Shown here: positions 18,095-27,356 of the stretch, piece by piece
How positions within the stretch are numbered: position 1 is the first letter of the stretch
Layout: each line of letters starts with the position of its first letter
Source of the DNA: Gammaproteobacteria bacterium
Lineage (GTDB): Bacteria; Pseudomonadota; Gammaproteobacteria; Eutrophobiales; Eutrophobiaceae
Length of the DNA: 64,000 nt
Assembly (NCBI GenBank): GCA_011772965.1
Contig: WVYN01000024.1
Span: forward strand, 24,391 to 88,390
Reading direction: 5' to 3'
The notes under the pieces: generated by a model
The model's input: the letters and a program-made list of their open reading frames with translations, nothing else
Told to the model about the DNA's origin: nothing
Databases searched by the model: none
Position numbers and translations under genes: made by a program

Positions 18095-18940
18095 TCAGCT
18101 CGCCTTTGCAGCTTCCTTGTCATGAGTAAGCTTGGCATAGGCCGAGTGGTTGTGAATGGACTCGAAGTTCTCGGATTCGACAGAATAGGCAGCAATGCGG
18201 TCTTCCTTGTTAAATTCTAGGGCCACATCCCGGACGATATCTTCAACAAACTTGGGATTATCATAGGCGTGTTCCGTAACATATTTTTCATCGGGGCGTT
18301 TCAACAGGCCATAAAGTTCACAGGAAGCCACTTTCTCTATAGTTTCTATGAGTTCCTCAATCCAGACGAAGGTCCGGGTCTTTACCTTCGCCGTAATGTG
18401 AGAGCGCTGGTTATGTGCCCCATACGCTGAAATATTTTTTGAACACGGACAGAGGGTTGTCACCGGCACAATAACCTTAATAACAACGTTAGTCTTGCCA
18501 TCCATGATCTCTCCAATGAAGGAGACATCGTAATCCATAAGGCTTTTAACCCCTGAAACCGGGGCCGCCTTGGTCATGAAATACGGGAAACTCATTTCTA
18601 TATGACCTGACTGGGCGTTCAGTAATTTGGTCATTTCCTCAAGCATGTACTTGAAAGACTTTACCGTGATTTCATATTCGTGGTTATTGAGGATTTCCAC
18701 GAAACGGGACATGTGTGTGCCCTTGAAATTGTGAGGCAGGTTCACATACATGTTGAAATTAGCAACGGTATGCTGCTCGCCACCATTACGATCGCTGACT
18801 ACGATAGGATGACTAATGTCCTTGATACCTACCTTTTCAATAGGTATGTGACGGTTATCCTTGGTGTTCTGAACGTCAGGAATTTCCTGCTCGTCCTTAA
18901 CGCGCTGATCCATGAATTTGTCTATTGCCTCAGTATGCAT
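18095..18940 (-). CDS. folE2: GTP cyclohydrolase FolE2 (type IB)
   Basis: This 281-residue enzyme is GTP cyclohydrolase type IB, which makes 7,8-dihydroneopterin triphosphate for folate (and queuosine) synthesis. Family hallmarks are [16 protein letters not shown] near residues 67-82 and [17 protein letters not shown] near 164-180, where the conserved cysteine and histidine are metal and active-site residues. FolE2 can use metals other than zinc and in many bacteria is zinc-regulated. I could not find a convincing Zur site here. It lies 95 bases downstream of ispA on the same strand, with an inverted repeat in the gap. Confidence 0.95.
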   Translation of the reverse strand: MHTEAIDKFMDQRVKDEQEIPDVQNTKDNRHIPIEKVGIKDISHPIVVSDRNGGEQHTVANFNMYVNLPHNFKGTHMSRFVEILNNHEYEITVKSFKYMLEEMTKLLNAQSGHIEMSFPYFMTKAAPVSGVKSLMDYDVSFIGEIMDGKTNVVIKVIVPVTTLCPCSKNISAYGAHNQRSHITAKVKTRTFVWIEELIETIEKVASCELYGLLKRPDEKYVTEHAYDNPKFVEDIVRDVALEFNKEDRIAAYSVESENFESIHNHSAYAKLTHDKEAAKAS

Positions 18941-18991
18941 CGGTGAATATTTATTGTTAATCTATTTTACCATTGTATGGGTGTTGACCTC

Positions 18992-19011
18992 CAATGACGC
19001 TCAAGTCATTG
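18992..19011. repeat. Inverted repeat in the ispA-folE2 gap
   Basis: The 7-base arms CAATGAC and GTCATTG surround a 6-base centre, GCTCAA. The repeat lies about 50 bases upstream of the folE2 start. There is no T-run on the minus strand, so it is more likely an operator or leader hairpin than a terminator. It does not match a Zur box that I recognise. Confidence 0.4.
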
Positions 19012-19034
19012 ACATTATTGATTATAGACGGTTT

Positions 19035-19925
19035 TTATTTTTGCCGTTGGACGATATAGTCCGCGATCCATCGCAATGGATCGGCGCTCTGATCAAAATC
19101 TGACAGGCTCTCGAGAGCCTGTGTATGTAAATCTGCAGCCGCTTTTTTGGCACTTTCCATGCCCAGTAACTCGGGGTAGGTAGGCTTGTTTCTCTCAATA
19201 TCCGAGCCTTGGGGCTTACCTAGCGTCTCTGTGTCACCTTCAACGTCCAGGATATCGTCCTGGATCTGGAAGGCCAAACCGATGCATTTGGCATAATGTG
19301 AGACATTATCAAAGGCCGGCTTCTGGATATCAGCTGAGCACAATGCCCCAAGTTCAACACTGGCACGGATCAGTGCCCCGGTTTTATGGATATGCATATT
19401 TTCAAGCTCTGCCAAGTTGAGCTTTTTGCCAACCGCTGCCAAATCAATGGCCTGTCCCCCGGCCATGCCCCGGGAACCACTGGCCCGGGCCAGAATGTCA
19501 ATCATACGAAGCCGTTGTTCTGCACCGACTTTAATAGTTGTGGTATGTGCCAGGATGTGAAAGGCCAGTGCCTGCAGGGCATCACCCGCCAGTATGGCGG
19601 TAGCCTCGTCAAAGGCCTTATGACAGGTGGGGCGGCCACGCCTCAGGTCATCATCGTCCATGGCCGGCAAGTCATCATGAATCAGGGAATAGGCGTGGAT
19701 CAACTCTACCGCACAGGCCGGACTTTCCAGTTGTTCCAGCGGTACTGCAAAGGCTTCCCCGGTGGCAAATACCAGGACCGGGCGAATCCGTTTGCCATCA
19801 CTCAGGACCGAGTAGCGCATGGCCTCATGCAGATGGGCGGGTTGGACATTGCTGTCCGGCAACCAGTGCTCAAGCGCATTCTCGACGCAGGACCGGTAGA
19901 CCTGCAGGCGTTCATTTAATGACAT
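19035..19925 (-). CDS. ispA: Farnesyl diphosphate synthase (geranyltranstransferase)
   Basis: This 296-residue polyprenyl synthase has the first aspartate-rich motif HDDLPAMDDDDLRRGRPTCH and the second, FQIQDDILDVEGD. The two residues between the first and fourth aspartates, together with the length, fit short-chain bacterial FPP synthase. It condenses IPP with DMAPP and GPP in the cytosol to supply undecaprenyl phosphate and quinone tails. xseB lies 8 bases upstream on the same strand, the usual xseB-ispA order. The dxs gene that commonly follows is not here; folE2 takes that position. Confidence 0.95.
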   Translation of the reverse strand: MSLNERLQVYRSCVENALEHWLPDSNVQPAHLHEAMRYSVLSDGKRIRPVLVFATGEAFAVPLEQLESPACAVELIHAYSLIHDDLPAMDDDDLRRGRPTCHKAFDEATAILAGDALQALAFHILAHTTTIKVGAEQRLRMIDILARASGSRGMAGGQAIDLAAVGKKLNLAELENMHIHKTGALIRASVELGALCSADIQKPAFDNVSHYAKCIGLAFQIQDDILDVEGDTETLGKPQGSDIERNKPTYPELLGMESAKKAAADLHTQALESLSDFDQSADPLRWIADYIVQRQK

Positions 19926-19933
19926 GAATATTC

Positions 19934-20203
19934 TTATTCCGGAGGATCTTCGGGTTCGAAATCCTGGAGCCCGGCTTTACCCTCCTTTTCCAGGAGTATC
20001 TTTACTTTCTGTTCTGCATCAGCGAGGGCCTGCTGGCATTGGCGGGTGAGGGTAACACCACGTTCAAAGTATTTCAGTGAATCTTCCAGACTGAGGTTAC
20101 CTTCCTCCATCTTATTGACCAGTGTCTCCAGTTCCTTGATGGAAGCCTCAAAGTTCAGTTCTGCCTGTTTTTGGGGCACGGTGTTTTCCTGTTTGTTATC
20201 CAA
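19934..20203 (-). CDS. xseB: Exodeoxyribonuclease VII small subunit
   Basis: This 89-residue protein matches XseB, seen in FEASIKELETLVNKMEEGNLS and LEDSLKYFERGVTLTRQCQQAL. It forms the multi-copy small subunit that associates with XseA to degrade single-stranded DNA into oligonucleotides. The first 14 residues (polar, glutamine-rich) precede the conserved helix pair. It is the first gene of the xseB-ispA unit, so its promoter should lie in the 160-base gap shared with the divergent rubrerythrin gene. Confidence 0.94.
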   Translation of the reverse strand: MDNKQENTVPQKQAELNFEASIKELETLVNKMEEGNLSLEDSLKYFERGVTLTRQCQQALADAEQKVKILLEKEGKAGLQDFEPEDPPE

Positions 20204-20298
20204 TTTGTTGAATTAAGGTGAAGCGCAATTCTATTGTATTATGCACCGTCAAGACCACCGTTTTGACCTGCTTTCACCGAGCGTTGACAGCCCCTATC

Positions 20299-20327
20299 TT
20301 GCTTATGTAAATTACTTTTATTATAAT
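20299..20327 (+). promoter_or_regulatory. Predicted sigma-70 promoter of the rubrerythrin gene
   Basis: A perfect TATAAT (20322-20327) is preceded, after 17 bases, by TTGCTT (20299-20304). The -10 lies about 35 bases before the rubrerythrin ATG. A better -35 match, TTGACA at 20284-20289, is too far away to pair with this -10. The assignment is by motif only. Confidence 0.5.
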
Positions 20328-20362
20328 TTAGAAACAGTCTAAATTTGTTCTAGAGGTATATC

Positions 20363-20776
20363 ATGGAACTCAAAGGCAGTAAAACTGAAGAAAACTTGAA
20401 GGCTGCATTTGCCGGCGAATCTCAGGCAAACCGTCGTTACCTCTATTTCGCTCAAAAAGCCGATGTCGAGGGTTTTAATGATGTATCTGCCGTTTTCCGC
20501 TCTACGGCTGAAGGTGAGACCGGACACGCCCACGGACACCTGGAATACCTCGAAGAAGTCGGGGATCCGGCCACTGGTGAACCGATCGGCAACACGACAT
20601 TAAACTTGAAGGCAGCCATTGCCGGTGAAACTCACGAATACACGGACATGTATCCGGGCATGGCGAAGGAGGCCCGTGATGAGGGGTTTGATGAAATAGC
20701 TGACTGGTTCGAGACGCTGGCCAAGGCTGAACGCTCACATGCCAACCGTTTTCAGAAGGCCCTGGATAGCATCTGA
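20363..20776 (+). CDS. Rubrerythrin family protein (diiron domain only)
   Basis: This is a 137-residue ferritin-like diiron protein. Metal-ligand motifs are visible as E19 ([10 protein letters not shown]), E52/H55 ([10 protein letters not shown]), E89/E92 (AGETHEY) and E123/H126 ([10 protein letters not shown]). The C-terminal rubredoxin domain of classic rubrerythrin is missing, so electrons for peroxide reduction must come from another protein. The GlpC-like iron-sulfur protein and the DUF3501 protein encoded next are the usual neighbours and may serve that role. It is cytosolic and probably protects against peroxide. A terminator follows the gene, so it may be transcribed alone as well as with its neighbours. 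Confidence 0.94.
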   Translation: MELKGSKTEENLKAAFAGESQANRRYLYFAQKADVEGFNDVSAVFRSTAEGETGHAHGHLEYLEEVGDPATGEPIGNTTLNLKAAIAGETHEYTDMYPGMAKEARDEGFDEIADWFETLAKAERSHANRFQKALDSI

Positions 20777-20808
20777 TCAGGGAAACAGCGTTACCTGCAT
20801 CTTAATCA

Positions 20809-20838
20809 GAACCGGGTCCTCTGCCCGGTTCGGTTTTT
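20809..20838 (+). terminator. Rho-independent terminator after the rubrerythrin gene
   Basis: An 8-base-pair stem (GAACCGGG at 20809-20816 with CCCGGTTC at 20824-20831) and a 7-base loop are followed by GG and five thymines. It lies between rubrerythrin and the GlpC-like gene, so the downstream pair may be expressed at a lower, read-through level or from their own promoter. Confidence 0.8.
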
Positions 20839-20862
20839 ACAGCAACTGAAACTCTGATACCT

Positions 20863-22206
20863 ATGGCCAATTCTGAAAACGGACACCGGGAAGGGAGCCT
20901 GGAGGCACCTACCCGGCATCCCATCAAGTGGCAGGACCCCGAGTATTATAACGAGGGTGCGCTGTTCTCGGAGCTTGAGCGGGTCTTTGATATCTGTCAT
21001 GGATGCCGCCGTTGCGTGAGTCTCTGCAATGCCTTTCCTACGCTGTTCAACCTTATCGATGAATCCATTACCATGGAAGTGGATGGGGTGTCCAAGCAAG
21101 ACTACTGGCAAGTGGTCGATCACTGTTACTATTGTGATCTGTGTTATATGACCAAGTGCCCCTATGTTCCCCCGCATGAATGGAACGTTGATTTCCCTCA
21201 CTTGATGCTGCAGGCCAAGGCTATCCGCCACAAGCAGGGTAAGAACAAGTTTAGGGACAAGCTGCTGACTTCAACAGATGCTGTGGGAAGCATTGCCGGC
21301 ATTCCCATCATTGCTCAGTCGGTTAATGTAATGAATAATTCCGGGCTGGTACGCAAGACTATGAACAAGATGGTCGGAATCCACCCGGAAGCAAAGTTAC
21401 CTGAATTTCACAGTAACAACCTCAGGAAACGGTTCAGGGAAGAAGTAACTCCTATAGAAGCAGCACCCACGGAATTTACCACTGGCAAGGTCGCTGTTTT
21501 TACAACCTGTTACGGCAACCGAAATGCACCGGATATGGTCGAGGATATGATCTCGGTATTCAGGCATAACGGGATAGCCGTGCGACTTACTCGCAAGGAA
21601 AAATGCTGTGGCATGCCCAAGCTGGAATTGGGTGATCTGGACGCAGTGGAAGAGTCCATGAAGTTCAATATCCCTGAATTAATCAATCTCATTGATGCGG
21701 GCTGGGATATCGTTACGCCGATTCCGTCCTGCGTCCTGATGTTCAAGCAGGAATTCCCGCTGATGTTTCCGGATAATGAGGATGTTCAGCGGGTGAAGGC
21801 ACGCATTTTTGACCCGTTTGAATATCTTTCACTCAGGCACAAGGCCGGTAAATTCAATACCGAATTCAAGTCATCCCTGGGGAAGATAGCCTACCATGCA
21901 CCCTGTCATCAACGTGTGCAGAATATCGGCCTGAAAACCCGTGATATTCTGGCTTTGGTACCGGATACCAGCATCGAATTAATAGAACGTTGCACCGGCC
22001 ATGACGGTACTTATGCTGTCAAAAGTGAATGTCATGATATTTCCATAAAGATCTGCCAGCCGGTAGTCAACAAAATCAAGAAAGCAGAAGTGGACCATTA
22101 TATCAGTGATTGCCCGATGGCCGGAGATCAGATAACAATCGGAATGAAAGACAGTAACCATGCAAATAACCCGTTTACTCTCTTGAAGCAGGCATATGGA
22201 ATCTAG
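20863..22206 (+). CDS. GlpC/HdrD-like iron-sulfur oxidoreductase
   Basis: This 447-residue protein has two [4Fe-4S] motifs near the N-terminus, C45/C48/C51/C55 and C88/C91/C94/C99. Two CCG-type domains follow, visible as EKCCGMPKLELG and YHAPCHQRVQNIG with ERCTGHDGTY. The architecture is that of heterodisulfide reductase subunit D and anaerobic glycerol-3-phosphate dehydrogenase subunit C. No GlpA or GlpB is present. With rubrerythrin and DUF3501 it forms a conserved three-gene locus in proteobacteria, where it probably moves electrons to the diiron protein. That role is inference. The ATG at 20863 follows the terminator by 24 bases. Confidence 0.9.
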   Translation: MANSENGHREGSLEAPTRHPIKWQDPEYYNEGALFSELERVFDICHGCRRCVSLCNAFPTLFNLIDESITMEVDGVSKQDYWQVVDHCYYCDLCYMTKCPYVPPHEWNVDFPHLMLQAKAIRHKQGKNKFRDKLLTSTDAVGSIAGIPIIAQSVNVMNNSGLVRKTMNKMVGIHPEAKLPEFHSNNLRKRFREEVTPIEAAPTEFTTGKVAVFTTCYGNRNAPDMVEDMISVFRHNGIAVRLTRKEKCCGMPKLELGDLDAVEESMKFNIPELINLIDAGWDIVTPIPSCVLMFKQEFPLMFPDNEDVQRVKARIFDPFEYLSLRHKAGKFNTEFKSSLGKIAYHAPCHQRVQNIGLKTRDILALVPDTSIELIERCTGHDGTYAVKSECHDISIKICQPVVNKIKKAEVDHYISDCPMAGDQITIGMKDSNHANNPFTLLKQAYGI

Positions 22207-22804
22207 ACTTGAAAACATGCAGAAACTAGACAGAGATAAGCTATTTACCCTTGAACAATATTCGGAGATTCGAAATGATTTCCGGCAAAAGGTACTTGAG
22301 CACAAAAAGAACCGGAGATTACCTATTGGTCCGAATGCCACGTTATATTTTGAAGATGTACTGACCATGCAATATCAAATCCAGGAAATGTTACGGATAG
22401 AAAAGATTTTTGATATAGCCGGTATCCAGGAAGAGCTGAATGCCTATAACCCGTTAATTCCGGATGGCAAAAACTGGAAGGCGACGTTCATGATCGAATT
22501 TTCTGATGAGAATGAGCGGAAAAAGCAACTGGCCAGGATGATTGGTATTGAAGACACCATCTGGATCAAGATTGGCGATCACAAACCGGTCAACCCCATC
22601 GCAGACGAAGATCTGGAACGTGATACCGAGGAGAAGACATCTTCTGTACATTTCTTGCGATTTGAGCTGGATGATGAAATGATCAAGGACCTCAAGGGAG
22701 GTGCCCCAATCTCTGCGGGTATTGACCACCCGGTTTACCGGTATAGAGTCGATTCGCTTGCTGACAATCTCCGCCAATCCCTGATCCAGGATCTGGGACC
22801 TTAA
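22196..22804 (+). CDS. DUF3501 family protein
   Basis: This is a 202-residue protein of DUF3501, beginning MQKLDRDKLFTLEQYSEIR after a 7-residue extension, with RRLPIGPNATLYFEDVLTMQYQIQEMLRIEKI as its central conserved block. Its function is unknown. It is nearly always found beside rubrerythrin and a GlpC-like protein, and here it overlaps the latter by 11 bases, so the two are translationally coupled. A second in-frame ATG at 22217 would remove the extension. There are no cysteines in the conserved block and no membrane segment, so it is likely a cytosolic partner and not an electron carrier itself. Confidence 0.9.
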   Translation: MESRLENMQKLDRDKLFTLEQYSEIRNDFRQKVLEHKKNRRLPIGPNATLYFEDVLTMQYQIQEMLRIEKIFDIAGIQEELNAYNPLIPDGKNWKATFMIEFSDENERKKQLARMIGIEDTIWIKIGDHKPVNPIADEDLERDTEEKTSSVHFLRFELDDEMIKDLKGGAPISAGIDHPVYRYRVDSLADNLRQSLIQDLGP

Positions 22805-22813
22805 GATACCTGT

Positions 22814-22835
22814 CACCGGCCTCCCTGTGCCGGTG
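22814..22835. repeat. GC-rich hairpin between the DUF3501 gene and parE
   Basis: The 7-base arms CACCGGC and GCCGGTG flank an 8-base loop. The hairpin starts 9 bases after the DUF3501 stop. No T-run follows, so it may be a weak or Rho-assisted terminator or a transcript-end stabiliser. Confidence 0.4.
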
Positions 22836-22917
22836 TCAGTGCTGCAATTGCCGGTTTTATGGTACATTGCACTTCCATACCTGAAGCCCGTCTTTTTTCC
22901 CTTGAGGTAGTTGCTGC

Positions 22918-24804
22918 GTGTCCAGAAATTACGATGCTGCTGATATTGAGGTCCTGACCGGGCTTGATCCCGTGCGCAAAAGACCGGGAATGTATACCGA
23001 CACATCCCGGCCCAACCATCTGGTTCAGGAAGTCATTGATAACAGTGTGGATGAAGCGATTGCCGCTTATGCTAAAAAGATCGAAGTCACCTTGCACAAG
23101 GACGGCTCAGTAACGGTGACTGATGATGGCCGCGGTATGCCGACTGATATTCATCCCGGTGAAAAAGTTTCAGGTGTTGAAGTTATTCTCACTCGTTTGC
23201 ATGCCGGTGGTAAATTTTCCAGGAAGAATTACAAATTCTCAGGAGGATTACATGGAGTAGGTGTCTCCGTGGTTAATGCCCTGTCCAAAAAGCTGGAAGT
23301 GTGGGTCAAGCGTGATGGCAAGGAACATTACATGTCCTTCGCCGGTGGTGAAAAAAAATCCAGCCTTAAGGTCAAGGGCAAGGTCGGCGCTAGGAACACA
23401 GGGACCACCATTCGGTTTCAGCCTGATCCCAAGTATTTTGATACCACCAAATTTGCCTTAAACAAGCTGATGCATGTTTTGCGGGCAAAGGCCGTACTCT
23501 GTCCTGGTCTGATGGTTCAATTGAACATTGAAGATTCCAAAGACAAGCACGAGTGGCAATATGAAAATGGCATCAAGGGTTATTTAGCTGAACAGCTATC
23601 CAGGGTGGAATTGGTTCCTGCAGAACCGTTTATGGGTAATATGGAGGGAACCAATGAAACTGTCGACTGGGCCATTCATTGGTGCCCGGAAGAAGGCGAA
23701 CTCGTTACTGAGAGCTATGTTAACCTCGTGCCTACACCTCAGGGCGGTACCCATACCAACGGCTTGAGACAGGGATTGCTGGAGGCTATGAGAGAATTCT
23801 GTGAATCGCGTAACCTGTTACCCAGAGGCGTAAGACTCACAGCTGATGATGTTTTTGACCGCTGCAGTTACCTTTTGTCTGTCAAGCTGGATGATCCCCA
23901 GTTCTCCGGACAGACCAAGGAACGTCTTTCTTCCCGGGAATGTACCACTTTTGTTGCCGGTGTGGTTAAGGATGAATTCAGTCAATGGTTGCACCAGTTT
24001 GTTGAGACCGGTGAACGAATTGCAGAACTTGCCATAGACCGTGCGCAAAAAAGGCAGAAAGCCAACCGCCAAATAGTCCGGAAAAAAATCACCGGTGGCC
24101 CGCCATTGCCTGGCAAACTGGTTGATTGCACCATGCAGGATGCCAGCGTTACAGAATTGTTTCTGGTAGAGGGTGATTCGGCCGGGGGATCGGCCAAACA
24201 GGCCCGCGATAGAGGGTACCAGGCTGTGATGCCACTCAGGGGCAAGATATTGAATACCTGGGAGGTTGAGTCCGGTGAGGTATTGTCTTCGAAGGAAGTT
24301 CATGACATCGCCGTGGCTATCGGGGTCGATCCGGGCTCCGGCAAGCTTGATGGTTTGCGTTATGGAAAGATATGTATCCTGGCAGATGCCGATTCAGACG
24401 GGTTACATATTGCGACCCTGTTATGCGCCTTGTTTGTCAGACATTTCAGGCCACTGGTTGAGGCCGGGCATATCTATGTCGCCATGCCGCCCCTGTACCG
24501 CATCGATGTTGGTAAAGATGTCTATTATGCGCTGGATGATGCAGAGAAAGCCGGGGTTCTGGACCAGATAGCGGCAGAAAAGAAAACCGGCAAGGTTAAT
24601 GTCCAGCGATTCAAGGGCCTGGGTGAAATGAATCCCACACAGTTACGGGAAACGACCATGGCACCTGAAACCCGAAGACTGGTGAGATTGACCCTGGAAA
24701 AAGACAAAAAAGCAGATCAGATACTGGATATGTTATTGGCCAAGAAAAGGGCTCAGGACAGGAAAGGCTGGCTGGAAAAAAAAGGTGACGTGGCGACACT
24801 CTGA
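22918..24804 (+). CDS. parE: DNA topoisomerase IV subunit B
   Basis: This 628-residue protein is ParE (E. coli 630). The GHKL ATPase domain shows VIDNSVDEA and DDGRGMPTDIHPGEKVSGVE. The transducer follows, then the TOPRIM motif LVEGDSAGGSAKQARDR and ILADADSDGLHI. It hydrolyses ATP to power chromosome decatenation with ParC. The start is GTG at 22918, with GAGG about 10 bases upstream. An ATG start is not available before the conserved NYDAADIEVLTGLDPVRKRP. A small frame-disrupted ORF on the other strand ends immediately after its stop. parC lies 281 bases further on. Confidence 0.97.
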   Translation: MSRNYDAADIEVLTGLDPVRKRPGMYTDTSRPNHLVQEVIDNSVDEAIAAYAKKIEVTLHKDGSVTVTDDGRGMPTDIHPGEKVSGVEVILTRLHAGGKFSRKNYKFSGGLHGVGVSVVNALSKKLEVWVKRDGKEHYMSFAGGEKKSSLKVKGKVGARNTGTTIRFQPDPKYFDTTKFALNKLMHVLRAKAVLCPGLMVQLNIEDSKDKHEWQYENGIKGYLAEQLSRVELVPAEPFMGNMEGTNETVDWAIHWCPEEGELVTESYVNLVPTPQGGTHTNGLRQGLLEAMREFCESRNLLPRGVRLTADDVFDRCSYLLSVKLDDPQFSGQTKERLSSRECTTFVAGVVKDEFSQWLHQFVETGERIAELAIDRAQKRQKANRQIVRKKITGGPPLPGKLVDCTMQDASVTELFLVEGDSAGGSAKQARDRGYQAVMPLRGKILNTWEVESGEVLSSKEVHDIAVAIGVDPGSGKLDGLRYGKICILADADSDGLHIATLLCALFVRHFRPLVEAGHIYVAMPPLYRIDVGKDVYYALDDAEKAGVLDQIAAEKKTGKVNVQRFKGLGEMNPTQLRETTMAPETRRLVRLTLEKDKKADQILDMLLAKKRAQDRKGWLEKKGDVATL

Positions 24805-24976
24805 TCAGGACAGGTACTGCTCCATGGCAGTAGAAGGAGAATCATCATATATGGCGTCTAGGTATTCTTCCAGTACCCGGGAACTAATATCAATGAAAGT
24901 TTTGCCACTGGTTTTAAAATACAATTCGGACAATATCAAATTTTTTCACATGATTAGAATTGTTCTCCATATTCAT
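24805..24976 (-). pseudogene. Small 56-codon ORF interrupted by a single-base frameshift
   Basis: On the minus strand an ATG at 24976, preceded by the ribosome site GAGGAG 5 bases away, opens a frame MNMENNSNHVKKFDIVRIVF that hits TAA at 24914-24916. Dropping one base in the run of four T and four A there continues the frame without a stop through KTSGKTFIDISSRVLEEYLD and ends at TGA 24805-24807, directly abutting the parE stop. The total is 172 bases: 57 codons plus one extra base. The two halves join at a slippery homopolymer. I do not recognise the protein. It may be a decayed gene, a sequencing or assembly error, or a programmed frameshift. Confidence 0.5.
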
Positions 24977-25074
24977 TTTGCTCCTCGCAAAATCGCATTC
25001 ATGAGCAGCTTTATAATTTAATTTAATTAAGGGAATAAAGTTTCATTTTCATGACAAATAATAGTGGGTTATCC

Positions 25075-25080
25075 GGAGGT
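25075..25080 (+). promoter_or_regulatory. Strong ribosome binding site deciding the parC GTG start
   Basis: GGAGGT lies 5 bases before the GTG at 25086. It is a near-perfect Shine-Dalgarno sequence and supports GTG over any later ATG. Confidence 0.8.
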
Positions 25081-25085
25081 AACAG

Positions 25086-27356
25086 GTGAACGAGACACTC
25101 AGTCTTGATTTTGAAAACATCGAGCAGCAACCGCTGCATGAATTCACTGAAAAGGCATATCTGAATTATTCCATGTATGTCATTCTGGATCGGGCGCTGC
25201 CACATATCGGTGATGGTCTGAAACCGGTCCAGCGTCGGATCATTTATTCGATGTCCGAGCTTAGTCTTAAATCAACTGCCAAGTTTAAAAAGTCAGCCCG
25301 AACCGTGGGTGATGTGATTGGCAAGTTTCATCCGCATGGTGATTCGGCCTGTTATGAGGCGATGGTTATCATGGCCCAGCCGTTCACCTATCGCTATCCA
25401 CTAATCGATGGTCAGGGAAACTGGGGTTCAATAGACGATCCCAAGTCATTTGCTGCCATGCGCTATACAGAGTCCAAGTTGACAGCCTACGCCGATACCC
25501 TGCTTGGTGAACTGGGCCAGGGCACAGTAGACTGGGTTCCTAACTTTGACGGCACGTTAACTGAACCCAAATTGCTGCCGTCAAGGTTGCCTAACATACT
25601 TCTGAATGGCACGACAGGCATTGCTGTAGGTATGGCAACGGACATCCCGCCACATAACCTGCTGGAAGTGAGCAAGGCCTGCATGCATCTGTTGCAATCA
25701 CCAAAGGCGACAATTACAGAATTATGTAAACACATCAAAGCACCGGATTACCCCACCCATGCAGAAATTATTACACCGGTCAAGGATATCAAGAATATCT
25801 ACAAGACCGGTTCTGGCTCAATCAAGATGCGTGCGGTCTGGGAAAAAGAAGACGGTAACATCGTTATTACGGCACTTCCTTACCAGAGTTCCGGCAGCAA
25901 AATTCTTGAACAAATTGGTTCACAAATGCAGGCAAAAAAACTGCCGATGCTGGATGACTTGCGTGATGAATCTGATCATGAAAATCCAACTCGCCTGGTC
26001 CTGGTGCCGAGATCCAATCGCGTTAATCTTGAAGACCTGATGTCACATCTTTTTGTAACAACGGATCTCGAAAAAAATTACCGGGTAAATCTGAACATGA
26101 TTGGTATTAATGGCAGGCCCCAGGTCAAAGACATTAGGACAATCCTGGTTGAGTGGTTGCAATATCGCATGGAGACCGTACGTAGGCGTTTGCAATTCAG
26201 GCTGGACAAGGTTGAACAACAGATCCATATCCTCAAGGGTCTGATGATCGCCTACCTGAATATTGATGAAGTAATCCGGATTATTCGCGAAGAAGACAAA
26301 CCTAAACAATCACTCATAAAGCACTTTAAGCTAACCGATGTCCAAGCTGAAGCAATTCTGGAACTCAAATTGCGCAAATTGGCAAAGTTGGAAGAAATTC
26401 GCATCAAGGGTGAGCTGAATGAGCTGGAGAAAGAACACAAATCACTCCAGCAAACATTGAAATCCAGACAGCGCCTGAAAACACTGGTTCGTAATGAGAT
26501 CAAAGAAGATGCCGAAGCCTATGGCGATGAACGGATGTCACCCCTGAAAGAACGCTCAGGAGCAAGGGCCATGGATAAAAGTGAACTTGTAGTGACTGAA
26601 CCCGTGACCGTGGTTCTCTCAAGCAAGGGTTTGGTGCGCTCGGCAAAGGGGCATGATATTGAGCCGGATACACTCAGTTACCGCAGCGGTGATTCTTTTA
26701 AATCATCAGCATTGGGCCGCAGTAATCAAAACGCTATATTTCTTGATTCGGCCGGGCGCTGTTATGGTTTGCCGGCCCACACGCTGCCATCGGCCCGTGG
26801 CCTTGGTGAACCGGTAGCCAGCCGGCTGAATCCCCCAGATGGTGCAACTTTTGAAGGTGTGATGCTCGGTAATGGTGATACTGTTTATCTACTAGCCAGT
26901 AACGCCGGTTACGGGTTTGTCACCAGACTAGATGACATATATACCAGGAATCGAAACGGGAAAGCTGTAGTATCAGTACCCAGGGGAGGCAGAGTATTGC
27001 CGCCTTCATTAATTCGTGATATCACCACTGATCTCATTGTAGCCGTCTCGAGTACCGGGAGAATGCTGGTTATCAAGGCAAGTGAATTACCCATACTGGG
27101 TAAAGGCAAGGGTCTCAAGATTCTCAATATCCTAACCGCAAAATTCAAGTCCGGTGAAGAAACGCTGGTGGCTATCACCGCTGTACCTGATAATACGGGG
27201 TTGGACATTATAGCGGGGCAGCGCAAGTTGGTTCTCAAATACAAGGACCTTGTTGAGAGTCTGGGTGAGAGAGGCAAACGGGGAAACCTGTTACCGCGAG
27301 GATATAGAAATGTCAGCCGTCTTAAACTGAAATTCGGGGATATGCCGGACAGTTAG
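25086..27356 (+). CDS. parC: DNA topoisomerase IV subunit A
   Basis: This 756-residue protein is ParC (E. coli 752). The catalytic arginine-tyrosine pair is R126-Y127 in [12 protein letters not shown]. The quinolone-determining region reads [13 protein letters not shown], with S87 and E91 in the wild-type form that matches E. coli S80/E84. The C-terminal beta-pinwheel DNA-wrapping domain begins after about residue 490. It cuts and rejoins DNA to unlink daughter chromosomes, in a heterotetramer with ParE. The start is GTG with an excellent ribosome site. Its stop overlaps the convergent receiver gene by 4 bases. Confidence 0.97.
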   Translation: MNETLSLDFENIEQQPLHEFTEKAYLNYSMYVILDRALPHIGDGLKPVQRRIIYSMSELSLKSTAKFKKSARTVGDVIGKFHPHGDSACYEAMVIMAQPFTYRYPLIDGQGNWGSIDDPKSFAAMRYTESKLTAYADTLLGELGQGTVDWVPNFDGTLTEPKLLPSRLPNILLNGTTGIAVGMATDIPPHNLLEVSKACMHLLQSPKATITELCKHIKAPDYPTHAEIITPVKDIKNIYKTGSGSIKMRAVWEKEDGNIVITALPYQSSGSKILEQIGSQMQAKKLPMLDDLRDESDHENPTRLVLVPRSNRVNLEDLMSHLFVTTDLEKNYRVNLNMIGINGRPQVKDIRTILVEWLQYRMETVRRRLQFRLDKVEQQIHILKGLMIAYLNIDEVIRIIREEDKPKQSLIKHFKLTDVQAEAILELKLRKLAKLEEIRIKGELNELEKEHKSLQQTLKSRQRLKTLVRNEIKEDAEAYGDERMSPLKERSGARAMDKSELVVTEPVTVVLSSKGLVRSAKGHDIEPDTLSYRSGDSFKSSALGRSNQNAIFLDSAGRCYGLPAHTLPSARGLGEPVASRLNPPDGATFEGVMLGNGDTVYLLASNAGYGFVTRLDDIYTRNRNGKAVVSVPRGGRVLPPSLIRDITTDLIVAVSSTGRMLVIKASELPILGKGKGLKILNILTAKFKSGEETLVAITAVPDNTGLDIIAGQRKLVLKYKDLVESLGERGKRGNLLPRGYRNVSRLKLKFGDMPDS

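Noticed and set aside
18941-19034. Possible Zur site controlling folE2
   Set aside because: FolE2 is often zinc-regulated, but the dyad found (CAATGAC/GTCATTG) does not match the Zur consensus I know.
20284-20289. TTGACA as the -35 of the rubrerythrin promoter
   Set aside because: It is 32 bases from the TATAAT, too far for a sigma-70 promoter.
22814-22835. Hairpin after DUF3501 as an intrinsic terminator
   Set aside because: There is no T-run after the stem on either strand, so it is listed only as a repeat.
23818-24303. Minus-strand 161-codon frame inside parE
   Set aside because: It covers the TOPRIM-proximal part of parE and shows no domain of its own.
24785-25021. Plus-strand 78-codon frame between parE and parC
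   Set aside because: It lacks a ribosome site, has no protein-like pattern, and is antisense to the better supported minus-strand small ORF.
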